Origin: CAYREV01 sp964423345
GTDB taxonomy: Bacteria > Bacteroidota > Rhodothermia > Balneolales > Balneolaceae
Direction of reading: 5' to 3'
Assembly: GCA_964423345.1 (NCBI GenBank)
Contig: CAYREV010000033.1
Span: forward strand, 1-21,224
DNA length: 21,224 nucleotides
Every line of letters begins with the position of its first letter. The stretch's first letter is position 1. This document shows positions 1 through 8,811 of this stretch, one piece after another. Position numbers and translations under genes: made by a program. The notes beneath the pieces are model-generated. The model did not search any database and had not been told where the DNA came from. It saw only the letters and a list, made by a program, of their open reading frames with translations.

Positions 1-61
1 AATTCCTATATTCATGCTTCGGTTCAATGTGTTTGGATTAACTTAAAATTTTCTTGGTACA

Positions 62-535
62 ATGAGTAAACGCAATTATTGGTTGATGAAATCGGAACCC
101 TACGTATTCAGTATTGACGATCTTAAAGAGGTGGAGACGGAACCGTGGGACGGTATCCGCAACTACGAAGCCCGCAACTACATGCGGGACGAGATGGAGA
201 TAGGAGACGGGGTGCTGTTTTACCACTCGAATGTACGTCCGCCGGTCATTGTGGGAACCATGGAAGTGGCCAGCGAGCCCTACCCGGATCCGACCCAGTT
301 TGATCCCGACTCCAAGTATTTTGATGAGAAGAGCAGCGAAGAAGACCCGACCTGGAAGCTGGTGGATGTCAAGTTTGTGCAGAAGTTCGACGAGCCGGTC
401 ACCCGCGACGCCCTCAAGGAGGAGCCGGCCCTGGAGGATATGGTGCTGCTGAATCGTTTCCGTCTCTCCATCACGCCCGTCACCGAAGAGGAGTGGAACA
501 AAATTCATGAGATGGCAGGGGCGGAGCCGCGGTAG
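62..535 (+). CDS. EVE domain-containing protein (THYN1-like)
   Basis: 157-residue soluble protein. It opens with YWLMKSEP (residues 6-13) and has GIRNYEARNYMR (31-42) followed by a GDGVLFYHS segment, the signature of the EVE/PUA-like family (bacterial homologues of thymocyte nuclear protein 1). EVE domains have a PUA-like fold and are thought to bind modified bases in DNA or RNA; the ligand of this one cannot be read from sequence. The length is normal for a single-domain EVE protein, so it looks intact. The ATG lies 61 bases from the window edge with no convincing Shine-Dalgarno. The last codons and the stop lie in a 14-base motif that recurs just downstream. No restriction or toxin partner is next to it; the neighbour is a dCTP deaminase. 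Confidence 0.93.
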   Translation: MSKRNYWLMKSEPYVFSIDDLKEVETEPWDGIRNYEARNYMRDEMEIGDGVLFYHSNVRPPVIVGTMEVASEPYPDPTQFDPDSKYFDEKSSEEDPTWKLVDVKFVQKFDEPVTRDALKEEPALEDMVLLNRFRLSITPVTEEEWNKIHEMAGAEPR

Positions 536-555
536 TTCAGCCGGAGCCGCGGTAG
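522..555. repeat. Short direct repeat across the EVE gene stop
   Basis: The 14-mer CGGAGCCGCGGTAG occurs at 522-535, where it includes the last codons and stop of the EVE gene, and again at 542-555, a 20-base period. It looks like a small slippage duplication. The second copy is non-coding. Confidence 0.8.
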
Positions 556-679
556 GACAGTTGTGCCATTGGATTTCCCCTGGAAAAGGGCGTTCCAACG
601 AAGGCCTTCGGAGATTGATCAACAGCTTTTTGGAGGAGTTCGAAAATGGCGCTGTTTCATTTCTGTTCAATTAATTATG

Positions 680-702
680 TTGGCATACAATCAGAGTATT
701 TG
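680..702 (+). promoter_or_regulatory. Possible promoter of the dCTP deaminase gene
   Basis: TTGGC at 680-684 lies 12 bases before TATTTG at 697-702, which is one base short of the Bacteroidota-type TAnnTTTG box. The ATG follows 13 bases later. The match is partial, so this is only a suggestion. Confidence 0.25.
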
Positions 703-715
703 AATTAACCCGATA

Positions 716-1933
716 ATGGATAATAAAGCAGAACACGTATACCTTCGCACCAAGGGGATTTTGCCGGTGCAGAAACTCAAGGTGCTGGCTGAAGCCGGTA
801 TTATCAGGGGCAGTGAGGAGTATCCGCTGCAGGATAACCAGTATCAGCCCAACTCCATCGACCTGAGACTGGGCAAAAAAGCCTACCGGGTGCGCAGCAG
901 TTTCCTGCCCGAAGACGAGTCGGTGGGGGAGAAGCTGGCCAAGCTGAAGCAGTATGAAATGTCGATTGAAGAGGGGGCCGTTCTCGAGACCAACTGCGTA
1001 TATATCATCCCGCTGCTGGAAGAGCTGCACCTTCCCTCCAACATCTCTCCCCAGAAAGCGTTGTTTAACGGCAAGAAACCCGATGGGAAAAGCTCCATGC
1101 AGGTCATTTCGGAGGAGCACCTGGCTGCCAAAGCCAACCCGAAGAGTACGACCGGAAGGCTGGATATCTTCACCCGGGTGATCACCGATTATTCGCACCG
1201 TTTTGAAGAGATCAAGCCGGGCTACAAGGGGAAACTCTACCTGGAGGTGGTACCCAAATCTTTTCCCATCCGGGTGCGTACGGGGCAGCGCCTGAACCAG
1301 CTGCGCCTGCGCCACGGGCATACGGTGCTGTCGGATCAGGATATCCTGCGGTTGCACGGATCCGACCCGCTGCTATTCTCGGAAGACGGCAAGCCGTTGC
1401 CGCTGGACCGGATCAAGGTGAACAACGGGCTCTTCATGAGCGTAAACCTGCACGGCGAGGAGGGGGAGATCGTAGGCTACAAGGCCAAAAAACACCGCGA
1501 CCTGATCGACCTGGAAAATATCAACCACTACCGGATCTCCGATTTCTGGGAGCCGATCTATGCGCAGCAGGACGATCACCTTATACTCGAACCCGAAGCC
1601 TTCTATATTTTTGCCTCCAAGGAGCGGTGCCGCATCCCCACGCACCTGGCCGCGGAGATGATTGCCTACGATACCGGTTCGGGGGAACTGCGTACCCACT
1701 ATGCGGGTTTCTTTGACAGCGGTTTCGGCGGAAGTGTGGAAGACCGCGGCGCGCGGGCGGTACTCGAAGTGCGTTCGCACGACGTGCCGTTTCTGATCGA
1801 AGACGGACAGACATTCTGCAGTATGATATTTGAGCCCAACACCGAAGTCCCCCAGTTTGTGTACGGCTCCGACATCGAAAGCAATTACCAGGGACAGGGC
1901 TTGAAGTTGGGAAAACACTTCAAACAAGATTAA
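716..1933 (+). CDS. dcd: 2'-deoxycytidine 5'-triphosphate deaminase, two-module form
   Basis: 405-residue dCTP deaminase that converts dCTP to dUTP. It is about twice the length of the usual enzyme (~190 residues) and reads as two dUTPase/Dcd-fold modules. The N half contains QPNSIDLRLG (44-53) and a GYKGKLYLEV segment around E177. The C half contains HYAGFFDSGFG (328-338) and GARAVLEVRSHDVPF (345-359). E351 in VLEV aligns by motif with the catalytic Glu of E. coli Dcd (VLEF), so the C module is the likelier active one, though E177 sits in a similar LEV context. Such double-length Dcd proteins are known in alphaproteobacteria and other groups. A separate dUTPase in the same window would take the product to dUMP. 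ATG start, 13 bases after a weak promoter-like box; no strong Shine-Dalgarno. Confidence 0.92.
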   Translation: MDNKAEHVYLRTKGILPVQKLKVLAEAGIIRGSEEYPLQDNQYQPNSIDLRLGKKAYRVRSSFLPEDESVGEKLAKLKQYEMSIEEGAVLETNCVYIIPLLEELHLPSNISPQKALFNGKKPDGKSSMQVISEEHLAAKANPKSTTGRLDIFTRVITDYSHRFEEIKPGYKGKLYLEVVPKSFPIRVRTGQRLNQLRLRHGHTVLSDQDILRLHGSDPLLFSEDGKPLPLDRIKVNNGLFMSVNLHGEEGEIVGYKAKKHRDLIDLENINHYRISDFWEPIYAQQDDHLILEPEAFYIFASKERCRIPTHLAAEMIAYDTGSGELRTHYAGFFDSGFGGSVEDRGARAVLEVRSHDVPFLIEDGQTFCSMIFEPNTEVPQFVYGSDIESNYQGQGLKLGKHFKQD

Positions 1934-1947
1934 AAGGCTTTTTATTT

Positions 1948-2175
1948 ATGCCTCGCAAAATTGTAACCGGTTGTATTTGTCACAATCGATCTTTTGAGGA
2001 GATTAAAATCTTTGCCATGAAGAACTCTCTTAATTCTGTGGAAGAGTTGAGAAACCGGAACTATTGCGGCTGCGGCTGCGGACTCTGCAATCCCTATATC
2101 GAGCTGGTGCTGGAGACCGGCGAAACGGAGTTCGAACCGGGTGAATTCCGCCGGCGCAACAGAAATCAGTCCTGA
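1948..2175 (+). CDS. BFD-like [2Fe-2S]-binding protein
   Basis: 75-residue protein with cysteines spaced C9-x-C11-x32-C44-x2-C47, the pattern of the bacterioferritin-associated ferredoxin (BFD)/NifU-central domain fold that holds a [2Fe-2S] cluster. A further Cys pair, C40 and C42, gives the cysteine-rich run YCGCGCGLC. BFD proteins pass electrons to bacterioferritin or act as cluster domains in larger oxidoreductases. No bacterioferritin is visible here, so the partner is unknown. It starts 14 bases after the dCTP deaminase stop and ends 24 bases before rsmE, so it probably shares their transcript. The single BFD domain fills the protein, so it is not a fragment. Confidence 0.85.
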   Translation: MPRKIVTGCICHNRSFEEIKIFAMKNSLNSVEELRNRNYCGCGCGLCNPYIELVLETGETEFEPGEFRRRNRNQS

Positions 2176-2199
2176 GCCCGACTTTCATCCCCCAATCTT

Positions 2200-2922
2200 A
2201 TGAATATCTTTTATACCCCGCCGGAGCATATACAGGGTGAGCAGCTGGAGCTCACCGGCCGGGAGGCTCACCACGCAGGCAAGGTTATGCGATACCGGGA
2301 AGGGGATGAGATTACCGTGGTCGACGGCCGGGGAGGGCGATACCGGGGCAAAGTGGCCCGCATCGACCGTGAACTGCTGCAGGTCCGGATCGAAGAAAAA
2401 GAGGAGCTGCACCCGGCGAAGCCCGAACGGGTGCTGGCTCTCGGGATCATCAAGAAGAGAGACCGCATGGAATTTGCCGTTGAAAAGGCGGTGGAGCTGG
2501 GCGTAAGCGAGATCGTTCTTTTCAGGAGCCGTCATACCGTCAAGGAGAATGTCAGGATAGACCGCCTGGAGATGTCGGCCCTCTCGGCAATGAAGCAAAG
2601 CCTGAGAGCCTGGCTGCCGGATGTGCGGGTCATGGATTCCCTTGAAAGGGTAGTGGGACATTATAAGGGGCACACCCCGATCCTGGCCCACGGGGATTCC
2701 GATATCCCGGTGGAGCAGCTTCCGGAAAAAGTCTGCGCTGATGACCTGTTACTGCTTGTGGGGCCCGAGGGCGGGTTTTCCAATGAGGAGGTCGGCCGTA
2801 TAATAGACAAGGGAGGAAGAAAGGTAAGCCTGGGAGGTCACCGCCTGCGGGCCGAAACTGCAGCGATAGTGTTGTTGAGCCGGTTGTCTCCGGAGGTCAA
2901 AGGGCAGAGCGAAGACCGGTGA
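2200..2922 (+). CDS. rsmE: 16S rRNA (uracil(1498)-N3)-methyltransferase
   Basis: 240-residue SPOUT-family methyltransferase that methylates N3 of U1498 in 16S rRNA. The N-terminal part (about 1-70) is the PUA-like RNA-binding domain, with EAHHAGKVMRYREGD near residues 22-36. The C-terminal SPOUT domain carries VGPEGGFSNEE (187-197) and LGGHRLRAETA (211-221), which form the knotted S-adenosylmethionine site. Length is typical. ATG start preceded by pyrimidine-rich sequence without a clear Shine-Dalgarno. It is the last gene of the first plus-strand group and converges on the S41 protease across 74 bases, in which I see no strong terminator hairpin. Confidence 0.96.
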   Translation: MNIFYTPPEHIQGEQLELTGREAHHAGKVMRYREGDEITVVDGRGGRYRGKVARIDRELLQVRIEEKEELHPAKPERVLALGIIKKRDRMEFAVEKAVELGVSEIVLFRSRHTVKENVRIDRLEMSALSAMKQSLRAWLPDVRVMDSLERVVGHYKGHTPILAHGDSDIPVEQLPEKVCADDLLLLVGPEGGFSNEEVGRIIDKGGRKVSLGGHRLRAETAAIVLLSRLSPEVKGQSEDR

Positions 2923-2996
2923 CTGTGAAAATGTAGCACTAGATTCATCTCACGCGAGGTAAATAGAAGGCGGACCTGCGTTGAATCCGTGTTCCT

Positions 2997-4883
2997 TTAC
3001 CCCTGCGTGCCGGTATTCTGTTGATTGGAGGCATATTCCTTGAGTGCCTGCACCTCATCCCAGTATTTCATGGCCTGCTGAAGGGTATTGTCGAAGACGT
3101 CGTTAATAACCGGGTAGTACTTCTTGAGGCCCCAAACCTGCCGTGCCAGTTCCGCTTTCATATATCCACGGGGCATCCATTCAACTTCCGCAAAATGTCC
3201 TTCGGGAATATAGAGTGTGCCCGAATTGATGTCAGGGCCGGAAACCGTGTCGGAGACCACCACGTCATTTTTCTTGAGCCGGGCGAACACATCATCCAAG
3301 TGCTTCTCCTCCCACTCAAAATTAGTGCGAAACTCTTCATAGTTGTCTTCCCACTTCGACCGGAAGTCGTCGCCATAGTCGTCGAGGTAGTCGCGTACGA
3401 ATTCGAAGCCCACCCTATTGCGGCGCATGAAATTAAGCAGGGCGGCCGATTGCGTGGTATCTTCCTGCACAATCTGGTCGGGTACGATTCCTCCGCCCCC
3501 GTAGACGGTACGTCCCGCATCGGTCCGATATTTCAGGGAGTCGGGAATGTTGTTGATGAATTCTACCGCATCTCCCTTGGCATCGTCCGACCGTTTGAAT
3601 ACTTCATACACATATTCTTCTTTCCCTGTGTGGGAATAGGGCTTTTGGATTAAACGGCCCGAGGGCGTGTAGTAGCGGGAGATGGTAACCCGTATCTTGC
3701 TGGAGTCTACCAGGCTGTACTGCTGCTGGACCAGTCCCTTGCCGAAGGTTCGCCGTCCTACGATAAGACCACGGTCATGATCCTGTACGGCACCGCTGAC
3801 AATCTCGCTGGCAGAGGCCGACCCTTCATTGACCAGCACCATGACCGGCTCCTCCGTAAATTTACCCTCCTTGCGGGAAAAGTAGGAACTGGTAAACCGC
3901 TTGTGACGGCTCTGCGTGGACACCAGCTTGGTACCGCGGGGGAAGAACTCTTCTGCAATAGCTATGGCTTGTGAAAGGTATCCTCCCGGGTTGCCGCGCA
4001 GGTCAAGGATGATACGCTCCATTCCCTTCTCGTTCAGCTCTTTCATTGCGTCCATAAACTCCTGATGCGTGGTGGCGGCAAAACGGTTGATCTTGATATA
4101 TCCTGTTTTGTCGTCGAGCATATAGGAGGTGTCGACAGTATAGAGGGGGATATCGTCTCTTGTAATGGTAAATTCCAAAAGTTGCTCCACGTGGGGGCGC
4201 TTGATGGTCACGTCGACCTTGGATCCCTTGGGTCCCCGAAGGGTGTTTCGCACGTCCTCATTGTTGAAGCCGATGGCCGAACTGTCATTGATCTCAACGA
4301 TACGGTCGCCCGAAAGGATGCCAAGCTGGTCGCTGGGCCCTCCCGATATGGGCGTGATAACGGTGATGGTATCCTGAATGACTTCAAACTGAATGCCGAT
4401 GCCCTGGAATTTCCCGTCGAAATTTTCGTCAATAGCCTCACTGGCCTCGGGACCGATATAGGTGGAATGGGGGTCAAGCGAGGAGAACATGCCTTCAATG
4501 GCATCCTCGGTACGCTTGGTCATATTCTCGTCCGGGTACTTGTCGGAAAGAAACAGGTAGGCGTTTTCAAACTTTTCGACCGACTCGCGCAAGCCGTCGA
4601 TGTTAAGCTGTTCAAAAGTGGTATCGGCGGGGGTGTTTTCAAGGTCGGCCGTACTGTCGCTCAGATTTTTAACCAGTCCCTTGATACTTTTCTTATACAG
4701 TGTGTTGACATCGACCTTGTCTACATAGTTATCGAGTATTCTGCGCTGGGATTGAATATATTTTTGCAGATTCTGGCGATCATCTCCCTGGCTGGACACC
4801 ACACTTTCCACGCCGGCAACCCAGAACAGGGCAAGAAGAAGGATAATTGCTGCATTGGGAGCTAAAAATTTCTTCACGGTCAT
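2997..4883 (-). CDS. S41 family C-terminal processing peptidase with PDZ domain
   Basis: 628-residue serine protease of the CtpA/Prc family, probably periplasmic and membrane-anchored. A hydrophobic segment at about 10-28 has no lipobox cysteine, so it is a signal anchor or cleavable signal. A helical N-terminal part is followed by a PDZ domain (about 155-232, with GIGIQFEV and ILSGDRIVEIND) and the S41 core. RGNPGG lies at 296-301, and the catalytic dyad is S357 in GSASASE with K382 in FGKG; the 25-residue spacing equals that of E. coli Prc S430/K455. About 160 residues follow the catalytic core, longer than in short CtpA proteases. The family trims C-termini of envelope proteins. It lies 136 bases downstream of hslU on the same strand, so it may have its own promoter. 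Confidence 0.94.
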   Translation of the reverse strand: MTVKKFLAPNAAIILLLALFWVAGVESVVSSQGDDRQNLQKYIQSQRRILDNYVDKVDVNTLYKKSIKGLVKNLSDSTADLENTPADTTFEQLNIDGLRESVEKFENAYLFLSDKYPDENMTKRTEDAIEGMFSSLDPHSTYIGPEASEAIDENFDGKFQGIGIQFEVIQDTITVITPISGGPSDQLGILSGDRIVEINDSSAIGFNNEDVRNTLRGPKGSKVDVTIKRPHVEQLLEFTITRDDIPLYTVDTSYMLDDKTGYIKINRFAATTHQEFMDAMKELNEKGMERIILDLRGNPGGYLSQAIAIAEEFFPRGTKLVSTQSRHKRFTSSYFSRKEGKFTEEPVMVLVNEGSASASEIVSGAVQDHDRGLIVGRRTFGKGLVQQQYSLVDSSKIRVTISRYYTPSGRLIQKPYSHTGKEEYVYEVFKRSDDAKGDAVEFINNIPDSLKYRTDAGRTVYGGGGIVPDQIVQEDTTQSAALLNFMRRNRVGFEFVRDYLDDYGDDFRSKWEDNYEEFRTNFEWEEKHLDDVFARLKKNDVVVSDTVSGPDINSGTLYIPEGHFAEVEWMPRGYMKAELARQVWGLKKYYPVINDVFDNTLQQAMKYWDEVQALKEYASNQQNTGTQG

Positions 4884-5019
4884 ATATGTATGCTTGTTTT
4901 GTCTTGTGCTATCAACGAACGACTACGGAAATTATTTGCCGTATGCATGCGCTTGGTAAAATTGGCAGAATGTATAATAAGCTTCTTTATTTCCTTTATT
5001 GCAATACCTGAATGTATGC

Positions 5020-6441
5020 CTACAGGATATATTGGCTTAAATCCTTGTCCTTAACAATATCGTCCAGCTGTTTGTTCACGTAATCTTTGTCAATGGTGAT
5101 CTCACCGCTGCTGATGTCGTCCGGAACGGCAAACAGCAACTCGTCCAGCAGGGAAGATAGGATGGTATGCAGCCGCCGGGCCCCGATATTCTCCACGCGG
5201 GCATTCACTTCGGCGGCGATGGAGGCGATCTCTCTGATGGCCTCTTCGGTAAACTCTATCTCTACCCCTTCCGACTTGAGCATGGCCTGGTACTGTTTGG
5301 TCAGGGCGTTTTTAGGCTGGGTAAGAATATCGAAAAAATCCTCTTCGGTCAGGGAATTCAGTTCCACCCGTATGGGGAAGCGTCCCTGCAGTTCCGGAAT
5401 GAGGTCTGACGGCTTAGACACATGGAATGCACCGGAACCGATAAACAGGATGTGATCGGTTTTGACCATGCCGTGCTTGGTGGATACGTTGCTGCCTTCC
5501 ACGATGGGAAGAAGGTCACGCTGCACACCCTGGCGGCTCACGTCGGGCCCGCCGCCGCTTTTGCCGTCGCCGGAAGAGGTGGCAACCTTGTCAATCTCGT
5601 CGATAAAAACGATGCCATGTGTTTGCAGGCGTTCAAGCCCTTCCTGTACGGCGGCATCGTGGTCGATCAGCTTTTCAGCCTCCTCGTCCAGCAGTAGCTG
5701 GCGGGCTTCCTCGACGGTGACTTTCCGTTTGGACTTGTTGTTTCCGCCGCCCATTTTGCCTAGCATGTCCTGCAGGTTGATACCCATCTCCTCGAGACCT
5801 CCCTGCGGGCCGAACACCTGCATCATGGGGGCTTTGCTGGATTTGCTTACTTCCACTTCGATCTCACGGTCGTCGAGTTCGCCGTCACGCAGCTTCTGGC
5901 GGAATTTCTCCCGGGTGCGTTTGTTGAGTTCCCGGTCGCTGGCACTGGCCGGGTCAAAATCCTCTTCGCCGGCATTGAATCCCGTTGCCTGGTCGCCCGG
6001 CTTTTTCACAGGGGGAATAAGGATGTCCAGGATGCGCTCCTCTACGATATCCTTGGCTTTCTCCTGCACGCGTTCCTGCATTTCGCTTTTAACCATGTTG
6101 ACGGCTATGTCGGCCAGGTCGCGAATCATGGATTCCACGTCGCGGCCCATATAGCCCACCTCGGTGAATTTGGAAGCTTCAATCTTCAGGAAGGGGGCCT
6201 TGGCCAGCTTGGCAAGGCGCCGGGCAATTTCCGTTTTACCGACACCCGTCGGACCGATAAGCAGGATGTTATTGGGAAGGATCTCATCCCTGATCCCCTC
6301 ACCGGAATTCATCCGCCTCCAGCGGTTACGCAGGGCGATGGCCACCGAGCGCTTGGCATCATTCTGGCCTACAATATACTTCTCCAGCTCGGAGACAATC
6401 TGTTGGGGCGTTAGGTTTTGCTGTTCGAAAGCTTGTTGCAT
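5020..6441 (-). CDS. hslU: ATP-dependent protease ATPase subunit HslU (ClpY)
   Basis: 473-residue AAA+ unfoldase that feeds substrates to the HslV peptidase. From the ATG at 6441 it shows Walker A GPTGVGKT (63-70), pore loop GYMG (96-99, usually GYVG), a long I-domain (about 105-235), Walker B IVFIDEID (277-284), sensor-II GARR (420-423), and a C-terminal tail ending DLSQYIL, which in this family docks into HslV. I chose the ATG at 6441, four bases after the hslV stop, over an in-frame TTG at 6456 that would overlap hslV and add only MKSSS. Tight spacing with hslV indicates one transcript and probable translational coupling. Confidence 0.97.
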   Translation of the reverse strand: MQQAFEQQNLTPQQIVSELEKYIVGQNDAKRSVAIALRNRWRRMNSGEGIRDEILPNNILLIGPTGVGKTEIARRLAKLAKAPFLKIEASKFTEVGYMGRDVESMIRDLADIAVNMVKSEMQERVQEKAKDIVEERILDILIPPVKKPGDQATGFNAGEEDFDPASASDRELNKRTREKFRQKLRDGELDDREIEVEVSKSSKAPMMQVFGPQGGLEEMGINLQDMLGKMGGGNNKSKRKVTVEEARQLLLDEEAEKLIDHDAAVQEGLERLQTHGIVFIDEIDKVATSSGDGKSGGGPDVSRQGVQRDLLPIVEGSNVSTKHGMVKTDHILFIGSGAFHVSKPSDLIPELQGRFPIRVELNSLTEEDFFDILTQPKNALTKQYQAMLKSEGVEIEFTEEAIREIASIAAEVNARVENIGARRLHTILSSLLDELLFAVPDDISSGEITIDKDYVNKQLDDIVKDKDLSQYIL

Positions 6442-6445
6442 GGAA

Positions 6446-6994
6446 CTACTTTTCAATTTCTAAAAGACTAAGGTTGTGATTCGTGTATATGCAGATATCG
6501 GCTGCAATGTTCAATGACTTTTCAATGATCTCTTTGGCCGAGAGGTCGGGGGCATTCTCCTTGAGGGCCCGTGCTGCCGCCAGGGCGTAGGAGCCTCCGC
6601 TGCCGATAGCCAGGATCTTGTCGTCAGGCTCAATGACGTCACCGTTTCCGGAGATCAGCAGGGCCTGTTCCTTATCCATAACGATCAGCAGGGCTTCGAG
6701 CTTGCGCAAAAACTTGTCACTTCGCCATTCCTTTGCCAGCTCGACGGCCGCACGCTTGAGGTTGCCGTTATATTGTTTCAGCTTCTCCTCGTATTTCTCG
6801 AAGAGGGTGAAGGCGTCGGCCGTGGAACCGGCAAAGCCGGCGGCAATCTTGCCGTCGTAGAGGCGGCGGACTTTACGCACGGTCGATTTCATTACGGTAT
6901 CGTCCATTGTTGCCTGGCCGTCGCCACCCAGGGCCGCCTCGCCGTTGTGTATCATTCCGAGTACGGTAGTGGCTTTTAAAGGGGGTAGACTCAT
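6446..6994 (-). CDS. hslV: ATP-dependent protease peptidase subunit HslV (ClpQ)
   Basis: 182-residue proteasome-beta-like N-terminal-nucleophile peptidase. The catalytic residue should be T9 in KATTVLG, exposed by removing an eight-residue leader MSLPPLKA; E. coli HslV only has to lose its initiator Met. Conserved segments include GGDGQATM, KVRRLYDGKIAAGFAGSTAD, ISGNGDV, IAIGSGG-type AIGSGGSYA and DICIYTN. It forms the double ring that HslU caps. It follows the RNase E/G gene by 50 bases and precedes hslU by four, giving the canonical hslV-hslU order. ATG start without an obvious Shine-Dalgarno. Confidence 0.97.
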   Translation of the reverse strand: MSLPPLKATTVLGMIHNGEAALGGDGQATMDDTVMKSTVRKVRRLYDGKIAAGFAGSTADAFTLFEKYEEKLKQYNGNLKRAAVELAKEWRSDKFLRKLEALLIVMDKEQALLISGNGDVIEPDDKILAIGSGGSYALAAARALKENAPDLSAKEIIEKSLNIAADICIYTNHNLSLLEIEK

Positions 6995-7044
6995 TCTATA
7001 AGCTTGTTTTATACATTCGGACAGAGCCCATAAAGGCTTTGAAC

Positions 7045-8811
7045 CTAGTTTTTGTAATACTTTGACTTGGAACGGGAAGATCGTTCCCCGGAATCGCCGT
7101 TGGAAGAATAGCGCTTGTTGCCCGACGGCCGCTCCTTGCGTTCTTTCTTGTAGTAGTCCAGCTGATCCCGGCTTTCCCTGGTATCCAGCTCCTGAAGCTC
7201 CCCTTCGGTACGGTGAATTATTTCGTCGATATCCTGGTCGCGCATCACCACGTCGGTGATATCGATATCTGAACCGGAGAGCGTAACCTTGTAATCATTG
7301 AGCGAGATGGTCTCGTCGGGTATAAAGGTGATCTTGACCCAGTGTTTCAACATCCATTTCCACTTTTTGCTGGTGAGGAACCCTTTCTCAAGGTGCGACT
7401 TCAGGTAAGGGTTGATGTAGATGTCGATGGCACGGTAGTCGGTATTATGCCTGAACTTGCTGATCCATGCATCGAGATCGGCGATGATGGTATTGCGTGT
7501 CACGACATTGCCGGAGCCTCCGCACATGGGACATACATTGGATACGGAGTTGACTACGCTCGGGCGGATCCGCTGGCGCGTAATCTGCACCAGCCCGAAG
7601 TCGCTCATGCCTATCACGTTGGTTTTGGCCGGGTCTTTCTTGAATTCCTTCTTTAGCTCGTCATAAATCTTCTTGCGGTTATTGTCGTACCGCAGGTCGA
7701 TGAAGTCCACGCAGATGATCCCCCCTATATCCCGCAGCCGCAACTGCTTGGCGATCTCACGGGCGGCCTCCAGGTTGGTTTTCAGGGAGTTGTCCTCCTG
7801 TTTTTCCTTGGCGGCGTAGGGGCCGGAGTTGACGTCGACCACATACATCGCTTCGGTCTGTTCAAAGATCAGGTATCCGCCGGAAGGCATCCGCACCCGG
7901 GGACTGAATATGGAATCCACATCCTTGGCGATCTTCATATGGTCAAAGATGTGCTCCTTGCCTTTATACATCTCCACGTTGGGGATCATTTGTGGAGCTA
8001 TCTGGCTTACATAGTTTTTCAGTTTCTTGTATGTCTCCTGGTCGTCGATCAATACGCGGTCATACTGTTTGGCAAATAAGTCGCGTACCAGGCTCTCTGT
8101 CATATCCAGGTCATTGTAGAGCAGGGCCGGGGGTTTGGCCGTCTCGAGGCGTTCCAGGATACGCTCCCATTTTTTCAGCACGTTGCGCATGTCGTCTTCC
8201 AGGGCTTTTTTGTCCTGGTCCTGCGCCACGGTACGGATGATTACGCCGAAGCCCTCGGGCAGCATGGATCCAACGGTGCTTTTGAGTCGCCGCCGCTCTT
8301 TATGGTTGCTGATTTTTTTGGATACGGCGATGTATTCGCCCATGGGTATCAGTACGAGGAACCGGCCGGCGATGGTAATATCGGTGGATACGCGCGGCCC
8401 CTTGGAACCGATGGGTTCCTTGACGATCTGAACCAGCAGCTTCTGGCCCGACTGCAGTATCTTGCCGGCCCAGTTTTGCTTGTCGTAGTTAGAAAGCTTG
8501 TCAAAATTGGTGTTTTTGAGCTGGTTGTGCACCCGCTTCGAAAGGGCGTCCCGGCCGTTCAGCATCTGGACATATTCCTTCAGATGGTCGCCGGCGTCGG
8601 AGAAGTGAAGAAAAGCGTCTTTGGGGGTACCCATGTCTATAAAGGCAGCGCGTATGCCGCTCATAACCTTGTGTACCCGTGCTACATAGATATTGCCAAC
8701 GGTTCGTTGGTTTTGCTCAGATTCTATAAAGAGTTGTGCAAGCTCCCCGTTTTCCAGGAGGGCTATGCGATTCTGTTCGCCAGAGGCGTGTATGATAATT
8801 TGATTCTTCAT
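7045..8811 (-). CDS. rng: Rne/Rng family ribonuclease (RNase G/E)
   Basis: 588-residue endoribonuclease of the RNase E/G family, acting on 5'-monophosphorylated RNAs in mRNA decay and rRNA or tRNA maturation. An S1 domain fills about residues 35-130, with a charged insert near 85-115. The DNase-I-like subdomain carries VVDVNSG (D326) and VDFIDL (D369); their 43-residue spacing equals that of the Mg-binding pair D303/D346 of E. coli RNase E. The Zn-link motif CPMCGGSG (427-434) should join dimers. The tail after about 545 is short, basic and serine-rich (SSRSKSKYYKN), so it lacks the long degradosome scaffold and is closer in size to RNase G. The gene is preceded by the only long non-coding gap in the window. 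Confidence 0.95.
   Translation of the reverse strand: MKNQIIIHASGEQNRIALLENGELAQLFIESEQNQRTVGNIYVARVHKVMSGIRAAFIDMGTPKDAFLHFSDAGDHLKEYVQMLNGRDALSKRVHNQLKNTNFDKLSNYDKQNWAGKILQSGQKLLVQIVKEPIGSKGPRVSTDITIAGRFLVLIPMGEYIAVSKKISNHKERRRLKSTVGSMLPEGFGVIIRTVAQDQDKKALEDDMRNVLKKWERILERLETAKPPALLYNDLDMTESLVRDLFAKQYDRVLIDDQETYKKLKNYVSQIAPQMIPNVEMYKGKEHIFDHMKIAKDVDSIFSPRVRMPSGGYLIFEQTEAMYVVDVNSGPYAAKEKQEDNSLKTNLEAAREIAKQLRLRDIGGIICVDFIDLRYDNNRKKIYDELKKEFKKDPAKTNVIGMSDFGLVQITRQRIRPSVVNSVSNVCPMCGGSGNVVTRNTIIADLDAWISKFRHNTDYRAIDIYINPYLKSHLEKGFLTSKKWKWMLKHWVKITFIPDETISLNDYKVTLSGSDIDITDVVMRDQDIDEIIHRTEGELQELDTRESRDQLDYYKKERKERPSGNKRYSSNGDSGERSSRSKSKYYKN

Noticed and set aside
2923..2996. Bidirectional terminator between rsmE and the S41 protease
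   Set aside because: I could not find a stable inverted repeat with flanking T or A runs in these 74 bases.
6442..6456. TTG start extending hslU by five residues into hslV
   Set aside because: The ATG at 6441 gives the normal HslU N-terminus and avoids an overlap; the extra MKSSS has no family support.
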